From Nicoliella spurrieriana (GTDB lineage Bacteria > Bacillota > Bacilli > Lactobacillales > Lactobacillaceae), in contig NZ_CP093361.1 in NCBI RefSeq assembly GCF_023380205.1, positions 62,001 to 126,000 on the forward strand: a stretch of DNA of 64,000 bases, read 5' to 3'. Below are positions 1 to 7,584 of this stretch, in pieces (position 1 is the stretch's first letter; each line of letters starts with the position of its first letter). Position numbers and translations under genes: made by a program. Below the pieces are notes generated by a model, which had not been told where the DNA came from, did no database searches, and was given only the letters and a program-made list of their open reading frames with translations.

Positions 1-635
1 GGCAAGTCCGAATTTTTTTCATTATCTGGTTCGTAATTACCGGATTCTTCGCTAAACAACCATTTAATTTTCTATTATTAAATACGTTTCTAGCATACAT
101 CCCCATCGAAATTAGCATCGATATTAATTATAAAATCATTAATGAAAGTTTTCTATACTGGCCAATTCTTATCATCTGGCTGTTATTTTATCCCAATGCA
201 CCATACGTTTTAACTGACTTATTCCACCTATCATTACTAAACCCATATGATAGTCTCACAGGGCTATTAAAATTATCCAATCCAATTTGGATCAACTTCA
301 TGCTATTAGTCATTAGTGCCATCGTTTGTACATTCGTGGGTGCATGGTCACTATCGATAACGGTCCAATCACTTATGAATAAATTAAAGTTAAAATCACA
401 GATCATTAGATGGCTTTTGGTGCTCATTTTTACATTTGCTGCTTCGGTCGGTATTTTTGTAGGCCGGTTCCTAAGGCTACATACATTGTACCTATTTCTT
501 AGTCCCCGCTTATTCATTACCCCGTTGATTAAGATGTGGACACCGCAAATGTTAACCTTTACCGCCATTATGATGGTGATTCAAATCTTTGTTTATTGGG
601 TGATTATGATCAATCAAAAGAACATTACAAAATAA
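1..635 (+). CDS. DUF1361-type membrane protein, 5' truncated
   Basis: The reading frame is open from the window edge (first full codon at base 3) to the stop at 633-635, giving about 210 residues; the true start lies outside. Read from the edge, the protein carries LAYIPIEIS and later FYPNAPYVLTDLFH, which I recognise as the DUF1361 pattern of multi-pass membrane proteins of unknown role. Several hydrophobic segments follow, and the end is basic (INQKNITK). An internal ATG at 300 would drop the conserved part and is not the start. The family has no established function, so none is given. A shared hairpin separates it from the convergent antiporter gene. Confidence 0.7.
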   Translation, partial: QVRIFFIIWFVITGFFAKQPFNFLLLNTFLAYIPIEISIDINYKIINESFLYWPILIIWLLFYPNAPYVLTDLFHLSLLNPYDSLTGLLKLSNPIWINFMLLVISAIVCTFVGAWSLSITVQSLMNKLKLKSQIIRWLLVLIFTFAASVGIFVGRFLRLHTLYLFLSPRLFITPLIKMWTPQMLTFTAIMMVIQIFVYWVIMINQKNITK

Positions 636-661
636 GCGTTCGCATTTTGCGAACGCTTATT
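631..661. terminator. Bidirectional terminator
   Basis: Perfect 14-bp inverted repeat AATAAGCGTTCGCA / TGCGAACGCTTATT with a 3-nt loop. It lies between the end of the DUF1361 gene and the end of the convergent antiporter gene and overlaps the first stop codon. The T-rich flank suits termination from both sides. Confidence 0.75.
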
Positions 662-2713
662 TTAGTCATCATCTGATAACGGGCTCATCAGAACGTTTTC
701 TAAGTAGTTAACGTGTTGTCTCAAGTCGTTTGATATCGACCAATCAATTTGCTTATCATCCAATAGCTGCTGAACCTCTAGTCGTTGCGCACCAAATCCC
801 TTAACCTGTAAATTATCATATTGTTGGTCGTAATCATCGCGATCCAGACTAGTGGAATTAACCCGATTCATCCGATTCCGGTAGAATACAATGATGTGGT
901 CGACCATTTGATTTTCGAATGAACTAGAATCAATGTCATCCCGATTTAAGTAGTTTTTGACCTCTTCGATTGCTGATTGACTCAAACCATTAATAATCAT
1001 TGCCCAGTGGCGCTGCAAGCGTTCTCCCCGGTGCTTAGTTTTTGAACTGGAAAAGAAGAATTTTTTCAACCCAGACAATAGGGTATTAAAATCAGTGCGA
1101 ACGGTTGAACGCGAACTCCGCATTCCCACGGAATCAAACATTGCAGCTTCCCGACGATTAATAATTTGGCTTACCGCAACGTATTCGTCACGCTTAATCT
1201 CGCCATCTTCATACATCCTAAGGGCCGCTTTCCGCTCACCACTAAAGGCAATCCGACGCAAAGCTAGCTCGTTATTAAAGCTAAAGTCGTTAATCCGATT
1301 GGAGTGGAGGGAGTGATTGAGCTTTCGTAACATTAATTGGTATTGAAAAATTAAGTCGAAAGCAGCCTGTTGGTTATGTTCATTTTGACTTTTATGAATT
1401 TCTTTAATGGCACTTTGAATCATTTTAGCCTGTGCTTCATCCTCAGTTAAGTATTGATCATATTCGATTACCTCTGCTTTGTTATCAGTTAGTAACGGAA
1501 TCAGGATAATTGCACTTAACAGGCTAAGGATAATCACACTTGCAGCAATGAATAGCACTAACGGACGTTCGGGAAACGCCCTTCCCGCTGGGGTGGCCAA
1601 TGGAATCGAAAGCACCCCGACCATCGTAACTGCCCCCCGTACACCAGAGAGTCCTGATAATATGGATACGCGCCAATTAACTTGGTGATAATCCCACCGG
1701 TTAGCAACTAATTGATACCCAGCAATCCATAGGGTCCGAATTAATAGTAGGACCGCCCAGGTCACAATTGCATAAAAAATGGGTTGCACCGTACCTAACT
1801 GAATGGTCTGAATGCTGCCCCCCATTGCTTCGGGTAATGAAAAGCCAAGCAATAAGAAGATAATTCCATTTAAAATGTAAATGATGACGTTCCAGGTCTT
1901 CTCAGTTACTAATTTTAATTCAGGATTAACGATTGAAGTTCGACGACTCATTAAGTGAAACGTAATTCCAGCGCTAACCACTGAAATCACCCCAGAAGCA
2001 TGTAACCAGTCTTCACTAATAAAATAAATTACGAACGGGGTCAGAATATAGGCCACGGTTAGAAAAATAATATTTTGCATTCCATGGTCGTATAAATACC
2101 TACGCAGTTTAACTAGTAAGTACATCAAAAAGATTCCGGCAACCAATCCAACTACGCTAATGTAGAAGAAGTCCCCAATGGCGTGACTTAACATAAATTG
2201 CCCAGTAATGGCAGCTGCCAATGCATATTTGAAACAAATTAGCCCACTCGCATCGTTGATTAAACTCTCCCCACTAACCAGGTGGAGAATGCTACCGGGT
2301 AAATTCGACCGCTTTGCAATTGATTGGACCGCAACTGGATCGGTCGGCGAAAGAATCGCTGCAAGCGCAAAGGCCACTGCGAATGGCATCTCAGGAATCA
2401 TCCAATTAATGATGATGCCACCAAATAACATTGTAATGACCACTAACGCAATTGCATTAATAAAAATCGGTAGCTTTAACTGCCAGAGTTCTCGTTTCGG
2501 AAACCGTTTCCCATCGTTGAATAATAGTGGCGCAATAAACAATAGCAAGAACCACTCGGTTTCAAAATTAATTTTGAAATTAGTAAAAACAGAAAGTAAT
2601 AGTCCCAACCCAATTTGAATTAAACTACCTGGAATCATGGGGAGGTAGTGATTAATTACGGTTGACACCAATAGTAAAACAACTAATAGCATGATTAATT
2701 CAATAATCACCAT
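662..2713 (-). CDS. CPA1 family Na+/H+ antiporter
   Basis: Predicted plasma-membrane cation/proton exchanger for pH and sodium homeostasis. The N-terminal ~400 residues are strongly hydrophobic, with about 12 segments. They carry LSPTDPVAV and SGESLINDASGLICF, the ion-binding core of CPA1 (NhaP/NHE-like) exchangers. The last ~270 residues are a charged cytoplasmic tail. I place the start at the ATG at 2713 (MVIIELIML), because GAGGTGA lies about 9 nt upstream; a GTG at 2725 and an ATG at 2722 overlap that Shine-Dalgarno. At ~683 residues it matches the long, tailed subgroup. It sits just downstream of murB on the same strand. Transported ion preference cannot be read from sequence. Confidence 0.85.
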   Translation of the reverse strand: MVIIELIMLLVVLLLVSTVINHYLPMIPGSLIQIGLGLLLSVFTNFKINFETEWFLLLFIAPLLFNDGKRFPKRELWQLKLPIFINAIALVVITMLFGGIIINWMIPEMPFAVAFALAAILSPTDPVAVQSIAKRSNLPGSILHLVSGESLINDASGLICFKYALAAAITGQFMLSHAIGDFFYISVVGLVAGIFLMYLLVKLRRYLYDHGMQNIIFLTVAYILTPFVIYFISEDWLHASGVISVVSAGITFHLMSRRTSIVNPELKLVTEKTWNVIIYILNGIIFLLLGFSLPEAMGGSIQTIQLGTVQPIFYAIVTWAVLLLIRTLWIAGYQLVANRWDYHQVNWRVSILSGLSGVRGAVTMVGVLSIPLATPAGRAFPERPLVLFIAASVIILSLLSAIILIPLLTDNKAEVIEYDQYLTEDEAQAKMIQSAIKEIHKSQNEHNQQAAFDLIFQYQLMLRKLNHSLHSNRINDFSFNNELALRRIAFSGERKAALRMYEDGEIKRDEYVAVSQIINRREAAMFDSVGMRSSRSTVRTDFNTLLSGLKKFFFSSSKTKHRGERLQRHWAMIINGLSQSAIEEVKNYLNRDDIDSSSFENQMVDHIIVFYRNRMNRVNSTSLDRDDYDQQYDNLQVKGFGAQRLEVQQLLDDKQIDWSISNDLRQHVNYLENVLMSPLSDDD

Positions 2714-2738
2714 TGCTCTCATCACCTCAATTCAATCG

Positions 2739-3632
2739 TTATTTGTCACCAATAATTCGCACTTCAGTTTCTAATTTAATCCCGCTATCGTGGAATACCA
2801 CTTCTTGAACGTGGTGAATAACGTTGAGATAATCGGTAGCAGTGGCTCCGCCGACGTTTACGATAAAGCCGGCGTGTTTAGTAGAAACCTCAGCGCCACC
2901 AAAGCGGTATCCCTGTAACCCTGCATCATGAATTAATTTCCCAGCAAAATGATTTTTAGGGCGTTTAAAGACGCTTCCACATGATGGTAGTTCTAATGGC
3001 TGCTTAGATGAGCGCAGTGCATTAAAATGGTCCATTTTGGCTAAAATTTGTTTCTGATTACCCGGCATTAATTCAAATTCAACTGATACAACCGCATCAT
3101 AGCCATTTTGAATGATACTATGGCGATAATCAAAATCTAACTCCGCATTCGTTAACGTCTTTACTTCACCATCAAAATCAACAACGGTAGCTGAATTAAC
3201 CACATCCGCGGTTTGCCCACCATAGGCCCCAGCGTTCATATAGATTGCACCACCGACACTTCCCGGAATGCCAGCGGCAAACTCGAGTCCGGATAGGCCG
3301 TGTTGTTGTGCAGCAATCGCAACGTCGATCAGGGCCGCACCGGCATCAGCAATAATCCGGTTTCCATTAATTGTAATATGGGTCATATTACTTAAAATGA
3401 CCGTTAACCCACGAATCCCCTTATCGCTCACGATTAAATTGCTAGCGTTTCCTAAAATGGTAATTGGTAAGCCATCCGCATTAGCTAACGTCAATAGCTG
3501 GCTTAATTGTTCCTGATTAGCAGGAAGTGCCAAGTAATCGGCTTTCCCACCGGTTTTGGTAAACGTATACTTAGAAAGTGGTTCGGCGGTTTTAATTTTT
3601 AAATCTTTAATGTTTGGATTAAAATTATTCAT
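2739..3632 (-). CDS. murB: UDP-N-acetylenolpyruvoylglucosamine reductase
   Basis: Cytoplasmic flavoenzyme that reduces UDP-GlcNAc-enolpyruvate with NADPH to UDP-MurNAc, the second committed step of peptidoglycan precursor synthesis. The 297 residues show the FAD-binding region (ILGNASNLIVSDKG, ~59-72, and AGIPGSVGGAIYMNAGAYG, ~120-138). The active-site set is also visible: Tyr-Arg at 169-170, Ser220 in SCGSVFKRP and Glu290 near the C-terminus. The length is typical of Gram-positive MurB. An AAAGGAC ribosome site precedes the ATG. It is divergent from the exonuclease gene, with AT-rich promoter-like DNA (TATAAT on both strands, around 3655-3670) in the gap. Confidence 0.95.
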   Translation of the reverse strand: MNNFNPNIKDLKIKTAEPLSKYTFTKTGGKADYLALPANQEQLSQLLTLANADGLPITILGNASNLIVSDKGIRGLTVILSNMTHITINGNRIIADAGAALIDVAIAAQQHGLSGLEFAAGIPGSVGGAIYMNAGAYGGQTADVVNSATVVDFDGEVKTLTNAELDFDYRHSIIQNGYDAVVSVEFELMPGNQKQILAKMDHFNALRSSKQPLELPSCGSVFKRPKNHFAGKLIHDAGLQGYRFGGAEVSTKHAGFIVNVGGATATDYLNVIHHVQEVVFHDSGIKLETEVRIIGDK

Positions 3633-3732
3633 TATAATCGTCCTTTTTAAATCGATATATTATAATTTTAACATGAATTTAGGAATTGATTATGAAAAAG
3701 CATTAATTCAACAACTAGAAAGGAAAATAAAT

Positions 3733-4269
3733 ATGAACTTTGTAGCAATCGACTTTGAAACCGCTGCTAGCAAACGGGCATCCGCTTGTTCACTAGCATT
3801 GACGGTGGTTCGTAACAATGAGGTGGTAAACGAATTTTACACCCTGATCAATCCCGAGGTCCCCTTCTTTTGGCGAAACGTTAAGATTCATGGGATTCAT
3901 GAAAAAGACGTTCTCGATGCGCCCACCTTTCCAGAAGTTTGGGAAAAAATTAAAATGTTTTTCACCCCTAATCAGTTAATCATTGCACATAACGCCCGGT
4001 TTGATAATAGCGTTCTTAAAAAAAGCTTAGAACGATACGGATTAACACAGCCAAAGTATCTGACTCTAGATACCCTTGCAGTGACCCGCCATTTATTTCC
4101 TAAATTAGCGAACCATAAACTAAACACGGTCTGTGACAGCCTGGGCATTGAATTAAACCACCACCACAATGCCCTCGATGATAGTCTAGCGTGTGCCAAC
4201 ATTTTAAGGGCGGAGCAACAACGATTCGGTGATGATTCAATCAAACCATTTATTACGGTCGTCAAATAA
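3733..4269 (+). CDS. DEDDh 3'-5' exonuclease (DnaQ/epsilon-like)
   Basis: A stand-alone exonuclease domain of 178 residues. The metal-binding residues are visible: Asp7 and Glu9 in DFET, Asp91 in FDNS, and His145/Asp150 in HNALDD. This is the DEDDh pattern of the polymerase III epsilon superfamily, which removes nucleotides from DNA or RNA 3' ends. I chose ATG 3733 because AAAGGA lies directly upstream; the frame is open further 5' but that part is not protein-like and overlaps murB. Whether it proofreads, repairs or processes RNA cannot be told. It is monocistronic, ending at a hairpin shared with the GNAT gene. Confidence 0.85.
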   Translation: MNFVAIDFETAASKRASACSLALTVVRNNEVVNEFYTLINPEVPFFWRNVKIHGIHEKDVLDAPTFPEVWEKIKMFFTPNQLIIAHNARFDNSVLKKSLERYGLTQPKYLTLDTLAVTRHLFPKLANHKLNTVCDSLGIELNHHHNALDDSLACANILRAEQQRFGDDSIKPFITVVK

Positions 4270-4316
4270 AATAGATGCTAACGTGATGGTCTAATCAATC
4301 ACATTGGCATCTATTT
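4269..4316. terminator. Bidirectional terminator
   Basis: AAATAGATGC pairs with GCATCTATTT, and inner bases extend the stem (AACGTGAT with ATCACaTT). A T-run follows on the plus strand and an A-rich flank serves the minus strand. It separates the convergent exonuclease and GNAT genes. Confidence 0.7.
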
Positions 4317-4317
4317 T

Positions 4318-4839
4318 TTAGTTTAAGTCGTAAGTCATTTCAGTGGTAGCAGTTTCATTTCCCGGCACTGCGATGATGCGTCGCTTTAAATTATCAACAA
4401 ACCCAAGGCGGTGGTAAACGTGAATTGCGGCTTGATTTTGATTTTCAACCGTTAACACCATCCGAGTTAGGTTACTGAATGAAGTCCCCCAGTTAAGGGC
4501 TTCATCTACCAATGCCGTCCCAATCCCGTTATTCCAAAATTGTTTAAGCACCGCTACTCCTAACTCCCCGTCCATTGAATCATGTAGTTGTTGGACGGTA
4601 ACCACGCCAATAATTTCATCACTAAAGTGCGCCACTAAGATGACGTTGCTCCGGGTCTGGTTGATTAACATAATCTGGCGTTGCTCTTGTTCAATTGAAA
4701 GTTGGGCAAGCCCCGGATCAACCGTAAAGGTATCAGATTCCGTAGTGAGCTGCTTCATCAATTTTAAAATTGCTGGCGCATCGGTTCCCGTGGCTAACTC
4801 AATTGAAACTGATTCATCATTATTTGCCATTGTTATCAA
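4318..4839 (-). CDS. GNAT family N-acetyltransferase
   Basis: A 173-residue GCN5-related acetyltransferase. The acetyl-CoA loop is the region GVAVLKQFWNNGIGTALVDEAL (R/Q-x-x-G-x-G/A type). It is followed by the fold's C-terminal strand region with NQAAIHVYHRLGF. The substrate is unknown. The frame overlaps the end of tsaE by up to 20 bases; TTG 4839 has the better-spaced AAAGGAAAG site, while ATG 4830 (MANNDES) is the alternative. It is the last gene of the ung-pta-tsaE run, so translation is probably coupled to tsaE. Confidence 0.85.
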   Translation of the reverse strand: MITMANNDESVSIELATGTDAPAILKLMKQLTTESDTFTVDPGLAQLSIEQEQRQIMLINQTRSNVILVAHFSDEIIGVVTVQQLHDSMDGELGVAVLKQFWNNGIGTALVDEALNWGTSFSNLTRMVLTVENQNQAAIHVYHRLGFVDNLKRRIIAVPGNETATTEMTYDLN

Positions 4840-5296
4840 TACTTTCCTTTAGAATCGCTTCAAAGTGGGCCCCATGGGGCTCAAAAGTGAGGGTCCGCGA
4901 ATGATCCCCCTGGTCATCATTACGCTTAAAAATAATGCGCAGGTAGTTATCAGGAAGTTCGTTGGCCACAAATTTAGACCACTCAACGACGTTGACCCCG
5001 TCACCATTAAAGTACTCATCCAGCCCTAATTCATCCCCGCTACCATCATCTAGGCGGTAAGCATCCATATGGTATAGCGGTAACCTGCCGTCTTGATACT
5101 CCCGAATAATGGTGAAGGTCGGACTTTTAACGTTACGCTTAATGCCGAGTCCCGCAGCTAATCCCTTGGTAAAGGTCGTTTTACCAGCTCCGAGGTCCCC
5201 ATCCAATAAAATCAGGTCCTCTGGCTTGAGATATGGTGCAATTGCTTGCCCTAGCTGCATTGTTGCTTCAGGTTTATCAACAGTGATTGTTTTCAA
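4820..5296 (-). CDS. tsaE: tRNA t6A biosynthesis ATPase TsaE
   Basis: Small P-loop ATPase that works with TsaB and TsaD (encoded at 51.5-53.8 kb here) to make the threonylcarbamoyl-adenosine at position 37 of ANN-decoding tRNAs. Walker A is GDLGAGKT (33-40). The family motifs SPTF (~58-61), MDAYRL (~77-82) and VVEW (~103-106) follow. At 158 residues it has normal length. It lies between pta and the GNAT gene with a 19-nt gap upstream and an overlap downstream, as in other lactobacilli. Confidence 0.93.
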   Translation of the reverse strand: MKTITVDKPEATMQLGQAIAPYLKPEDLILLDGDLGAGKTTFTKGLAAGLGIKRNVKSPTFTIIREYQDGRLPLYHMDAYRLDDGSGDELGLDEYFNGDGVNVVEWSKFVANELPDNYLRIIFKRNDDQGDHSRTLTFEPHGAHFEAILKESIDNNGK

Positions 5297-5315
5297 ATCG
5301 ATTACCCCTTATCAA

Positions 5316-6293
5316 TTATTCCATTGCTTGTAAGGCGTTGATAATGGCCACCTTATAGACATCTTCAGCGTTACAACCCCGTGATAGATCCGAAACCGGT
5401 TTATTCAATCCTTGTAGGATGGGTCCCAAGGCTTCAAACCCACCTAACCGTTGGGCGATTTTATAACCAATATTTCCGGATTGTAGTTCTGGGAATACAA
5501 ATACGTTCGCCTTCCCTGCGACCTTAGAATCAGGTGCCTTTTTCTGTCCAACGGCTGGAACAAAGGCTGCGTCAAATTGTAATTCACCATCGACAGCTAG
5601 GTCGGGTTGTTTTTCATGCACAAGGGCGGTTGCTGATTGAACCTTCTTGACCATTGGCCCGCGAGCAGACCCCTTAGTCGAAAAGCTTAACATTGCAACC
5701 TTTGGATCAATGCCAAATTGCTTGGCAGTGGCGGCACTTTCAATTGCAACATCAGCCATTCCATCTGCATCTAATTCTAGATTAATTGCACAATCAGCAA
5801 AGACATAGCGTTGGTCGCCCTTCATCATGATGAAACAACCACTCACCAACTTAATCCCGGGCTTAGTCTTAATAATTTGAAGCGCTGGGCGGACCGTATC
5901 GCCGGTTGGGTGGGCAGCTCCCGAAACCATGCCGTCAGCCTTGTCTAAATAAACCATCATCGTCGCAAAGTAGTTAGGATCAGCTAACCATTGTTTGGCA
6001 GTGGCTTCATCGGTCTTTCCGTTCCGCCGCTCCACTAGTGCGGTCACGTATTCGGCGGCCTCATCTTCAGCAAGGTTTTGATAGTCGAAAATCGTAACGT
6101 TGTTCAATTCAATTCCAGCTTCAGCAGCTACTTGCTTAATTTCAGTGGGGTTGCCTAATAAAATCGGCTGAACCACTCCATCAGTAGCTAAGCGACTAGT
6201 GGCTTCAACGATTCGGATATCTGACCCCTCTGGAAATACGATGGTCTTCTTATGTTGGCTTACCTTTTGCTTTAAACTTTCAAATAAATCCAT
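5316..6293 (-). CDS. pta: Phosphate acetyltransferase
   Basis: Interconverts acetyl-CoA and acetyl phosphate in the cytoplasm. In heterofermentative lactic acid bacteria it links acetyl phosphate from phosphoketolase to acetyl-CoA and ethanol formation. The 325-residue protein is the short, single-domain form. It shows FPEGSDIRIVEA near the N-terminus and the conserved segments DGMVSGAAHPTGDTVRPALQ and LSFSTKGSARG, ending in FPELQSGNIGYKIAQRLGG. It lies 15 nt downstream of ung and 19 nt upstream of tsaE, all on the minus strand. The family match is strong; the metabolic direction is inferred. Confidence 0.95.
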   Translation of the reverse strand: MDLFESLKQKVSQHKKTIVFPEGSDIRIVEATSRLATDGVVQPILLGNPTEIKQVAAEAGIELNNVTIFDYQNLAEDEAAEYVTALVERRNGKTDEATAKQWLADPNYFATMMVYLDKADGMVSGAAHPTGDTVRPALQIIKTKPGIKLVSGCFIMMKGDQRYVFADCAINLELDADGMADVAIESAATAKQFGIDPKVAMLSFSTKGSARGPMVKKVQSATALVHEKQPDLAVDGELQFDAAFVPAVGQKKAPDSKVAGKANVFVFPELQSGNIGYKIAQRLGGFEALGPILQGLNKPVSDLSRGCNAEDVYKVAIINALQAME

Positions 6294-6308
6294 TCTTAAT
6301 TGCCTCCA

Positions 6309-7025
6309 TTAAATTGATTTTAAATCGTGCTGTGCTTCTTTAACATCAACATGCTCAGGAAGTTGCCAATCAATTGGCTGCTCCCCCATTGCTACTAATG
6401 CTTCATTGGTCTTTGAAAACGGTTTGGATCCAAAGAAGCCCCGGTTAGCAGACAGCGGACTCGGATGCGCAGATTCCAATACAATATTGGTTTTGGTATT
6501 AATCAACTTAACCTTATCACGTGCAGCGCGTCCCCATAGAATAAAGATCACCGGTTGCGGACGTTCAGAAAGCTTCTTGATTGCAGCATCGGTTAGTTGT
6601 TCCCAACCCTTGCCCTTGTGTGAAAAAGCGGCTCCGTTACGAACGGTTAGGACTGAGTTGAGGAGTAACACACCCTGCTTGGCCCATTTTTCCAAAAAGC
6701 CATGATCAACCGGTTTAATTCCTAAATCATTGTATAGTTCCTTATAAATATTACGAAGCGATGGCGGAATTGGGACCCCCGGCATTACTGAAAAACTGAG
6801 TCCCACCGCTTGGTTGGGTTCATGGTAAGGATCTTGTCCTAAAATCACGACCTTAACCTTACTAAACGGGGTCCAATTGAACGCTTCAAAAATTTGGTGC
6901 ATATCCGGATGGATTTGATGGTGGTTATATTCATCAACTAAGAACCGGCGTAAATTTTGGTAGTATGCCTTCTCAAATTCTGGTTTTAAGACTTCCCACC
7001 AGTCATTATGAATAAATGGTTGCAT
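6309..7025 (-). CDS. ung: Uracil-DNA glycosylase
   Basis: Removes uracil from DNA to start base excision repair. Family 1 hallmarks are present: [18 protein letters not shown] with the catalytic Asp65, and the minor-groove loop [13 protein letters not shown] with His187. The 238-residue length is usual. It is the first gene of the ung-pta-tsaE-GNAT group, starting after the smpB terminator with a GGGAGG ribosome site. In lactobacilli this ung-pta linkage is common and has no known functional meaning. Confidence 0.95.
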   Translation of the reverse strand: MQPFIHNDWWEVLKPEFEKAYYQNLRRFLVDEYNHHQIHPDMHQIFEAFNWTPFSKVKVVILGQDPYHEPNQAVGLSFSVMPGVPIPPSLRNIYKELYNDLGIKPVDHGFLEKWAKQGVLLLNSVLTVRNGAAFSHKGKGWEQLTDAAIKKLSERPQPVIFILWGRAARDKVKLINTKTNIVLESAHPSPLSANRGFFGSKPFSKTNEALVAMGEQPIDWQLPEHVDVKEAQHDLKSI

Positions 7026-7056
7026 TTATTTTCCCTCCCTAAGTTGATGTAACCAC

Positions 7057-7091
7057 AAAAAGCGGTTCTCAAAATTTAAGAATCGCTTTTA
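7057..7091 (-). terminator. smpB terminator
   Basis: On the minus strand AAAAGCGATTCT pairs with AGAACCGCTTTT (one mismatch) around an AT loop, followed by a T-run. It overlaps the smpB stop region. Confidence 0.7.
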
Positions 7092-7559
7092 ATAGTGCTT
7101 TAAGACGCGGTCAATTTGACGATTCTGATCACGTTTCTTCAAAGTTTCTCGCTTATCGTATTCATGTTTCCCCTTCGCTACTCCAATTAAAACCTTTGCA
7201 AAGCCGTTTTTAATGTAGAGCTTTAAGGGGACGATGGTAATTCCCTTGGCCTTGGTATCATTCAATAACCGGGTAATTTCCTTTTTATGCAATAATAACT
7301 TTCTGGTCCGAAGGGGATCGTGGTTGAACTGATTACCTTCAGCATATTCACTAATGTGAACGTTTTCCAAGTATGCCTCATGATTTCTAATTCGCACGAA
7401 GCCATCCTTTAAGTTCACCCGGCGTTCACGGATGGACTTAATTTCAGTTCCCCTTAGCGAGATTCCCGCCTCCATCGTCCCTTCAATCGTATAGTCATGA
7501 CGGGCTTTACGGTTTTGGGCCATCAAGTTATCATTATTTTGTGGTTTCTTTTTAGCCAT
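7089..7559 (-). CDS. smpB: SsrA-binding protein SmpB
   Basis: Binds tmRNA and delivers it to stalled ribosomes in trans-translation. The 156 residues include [20 protein letters not shown], the core [23 protein letters not shown], and the basic C-terminal tail ([16 protein letters not shown]) that enters the decoding centre. It lies 25 nt downstream of rnr on the same strand. RNase R also acts in trans-translation, and secG-rnr-smpB is a widespread Gram-positive arrangement. The tmRNA gene itself is not in the window. Confidence 0.96.
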   Translation of the reverse strand: MAKKKPQNNDNLMAQNRKARHDYTIEGTMEAGISLRGTEIKSIRERRVNLKDGFVRIRNHEAYLENVHISEYAEGNQFNHDPLRTRKLLLHKKEITRLLNDTKAKGITIVPLKLYIKNGFAKVLIGVAKGKHEYDKRETLKKRDQNRQIDRVLKHY

Positions 7560-7584
7560 GCATTTTCACCTCACCTTAAATTAA

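Noticed and set aside
3556-3732. 59-codon 5' extension of the exonuclease frame
   Set aside because: It overlaps murB antisense and lacks a ribosome site; the conserved fold starts right after ATG 3733.
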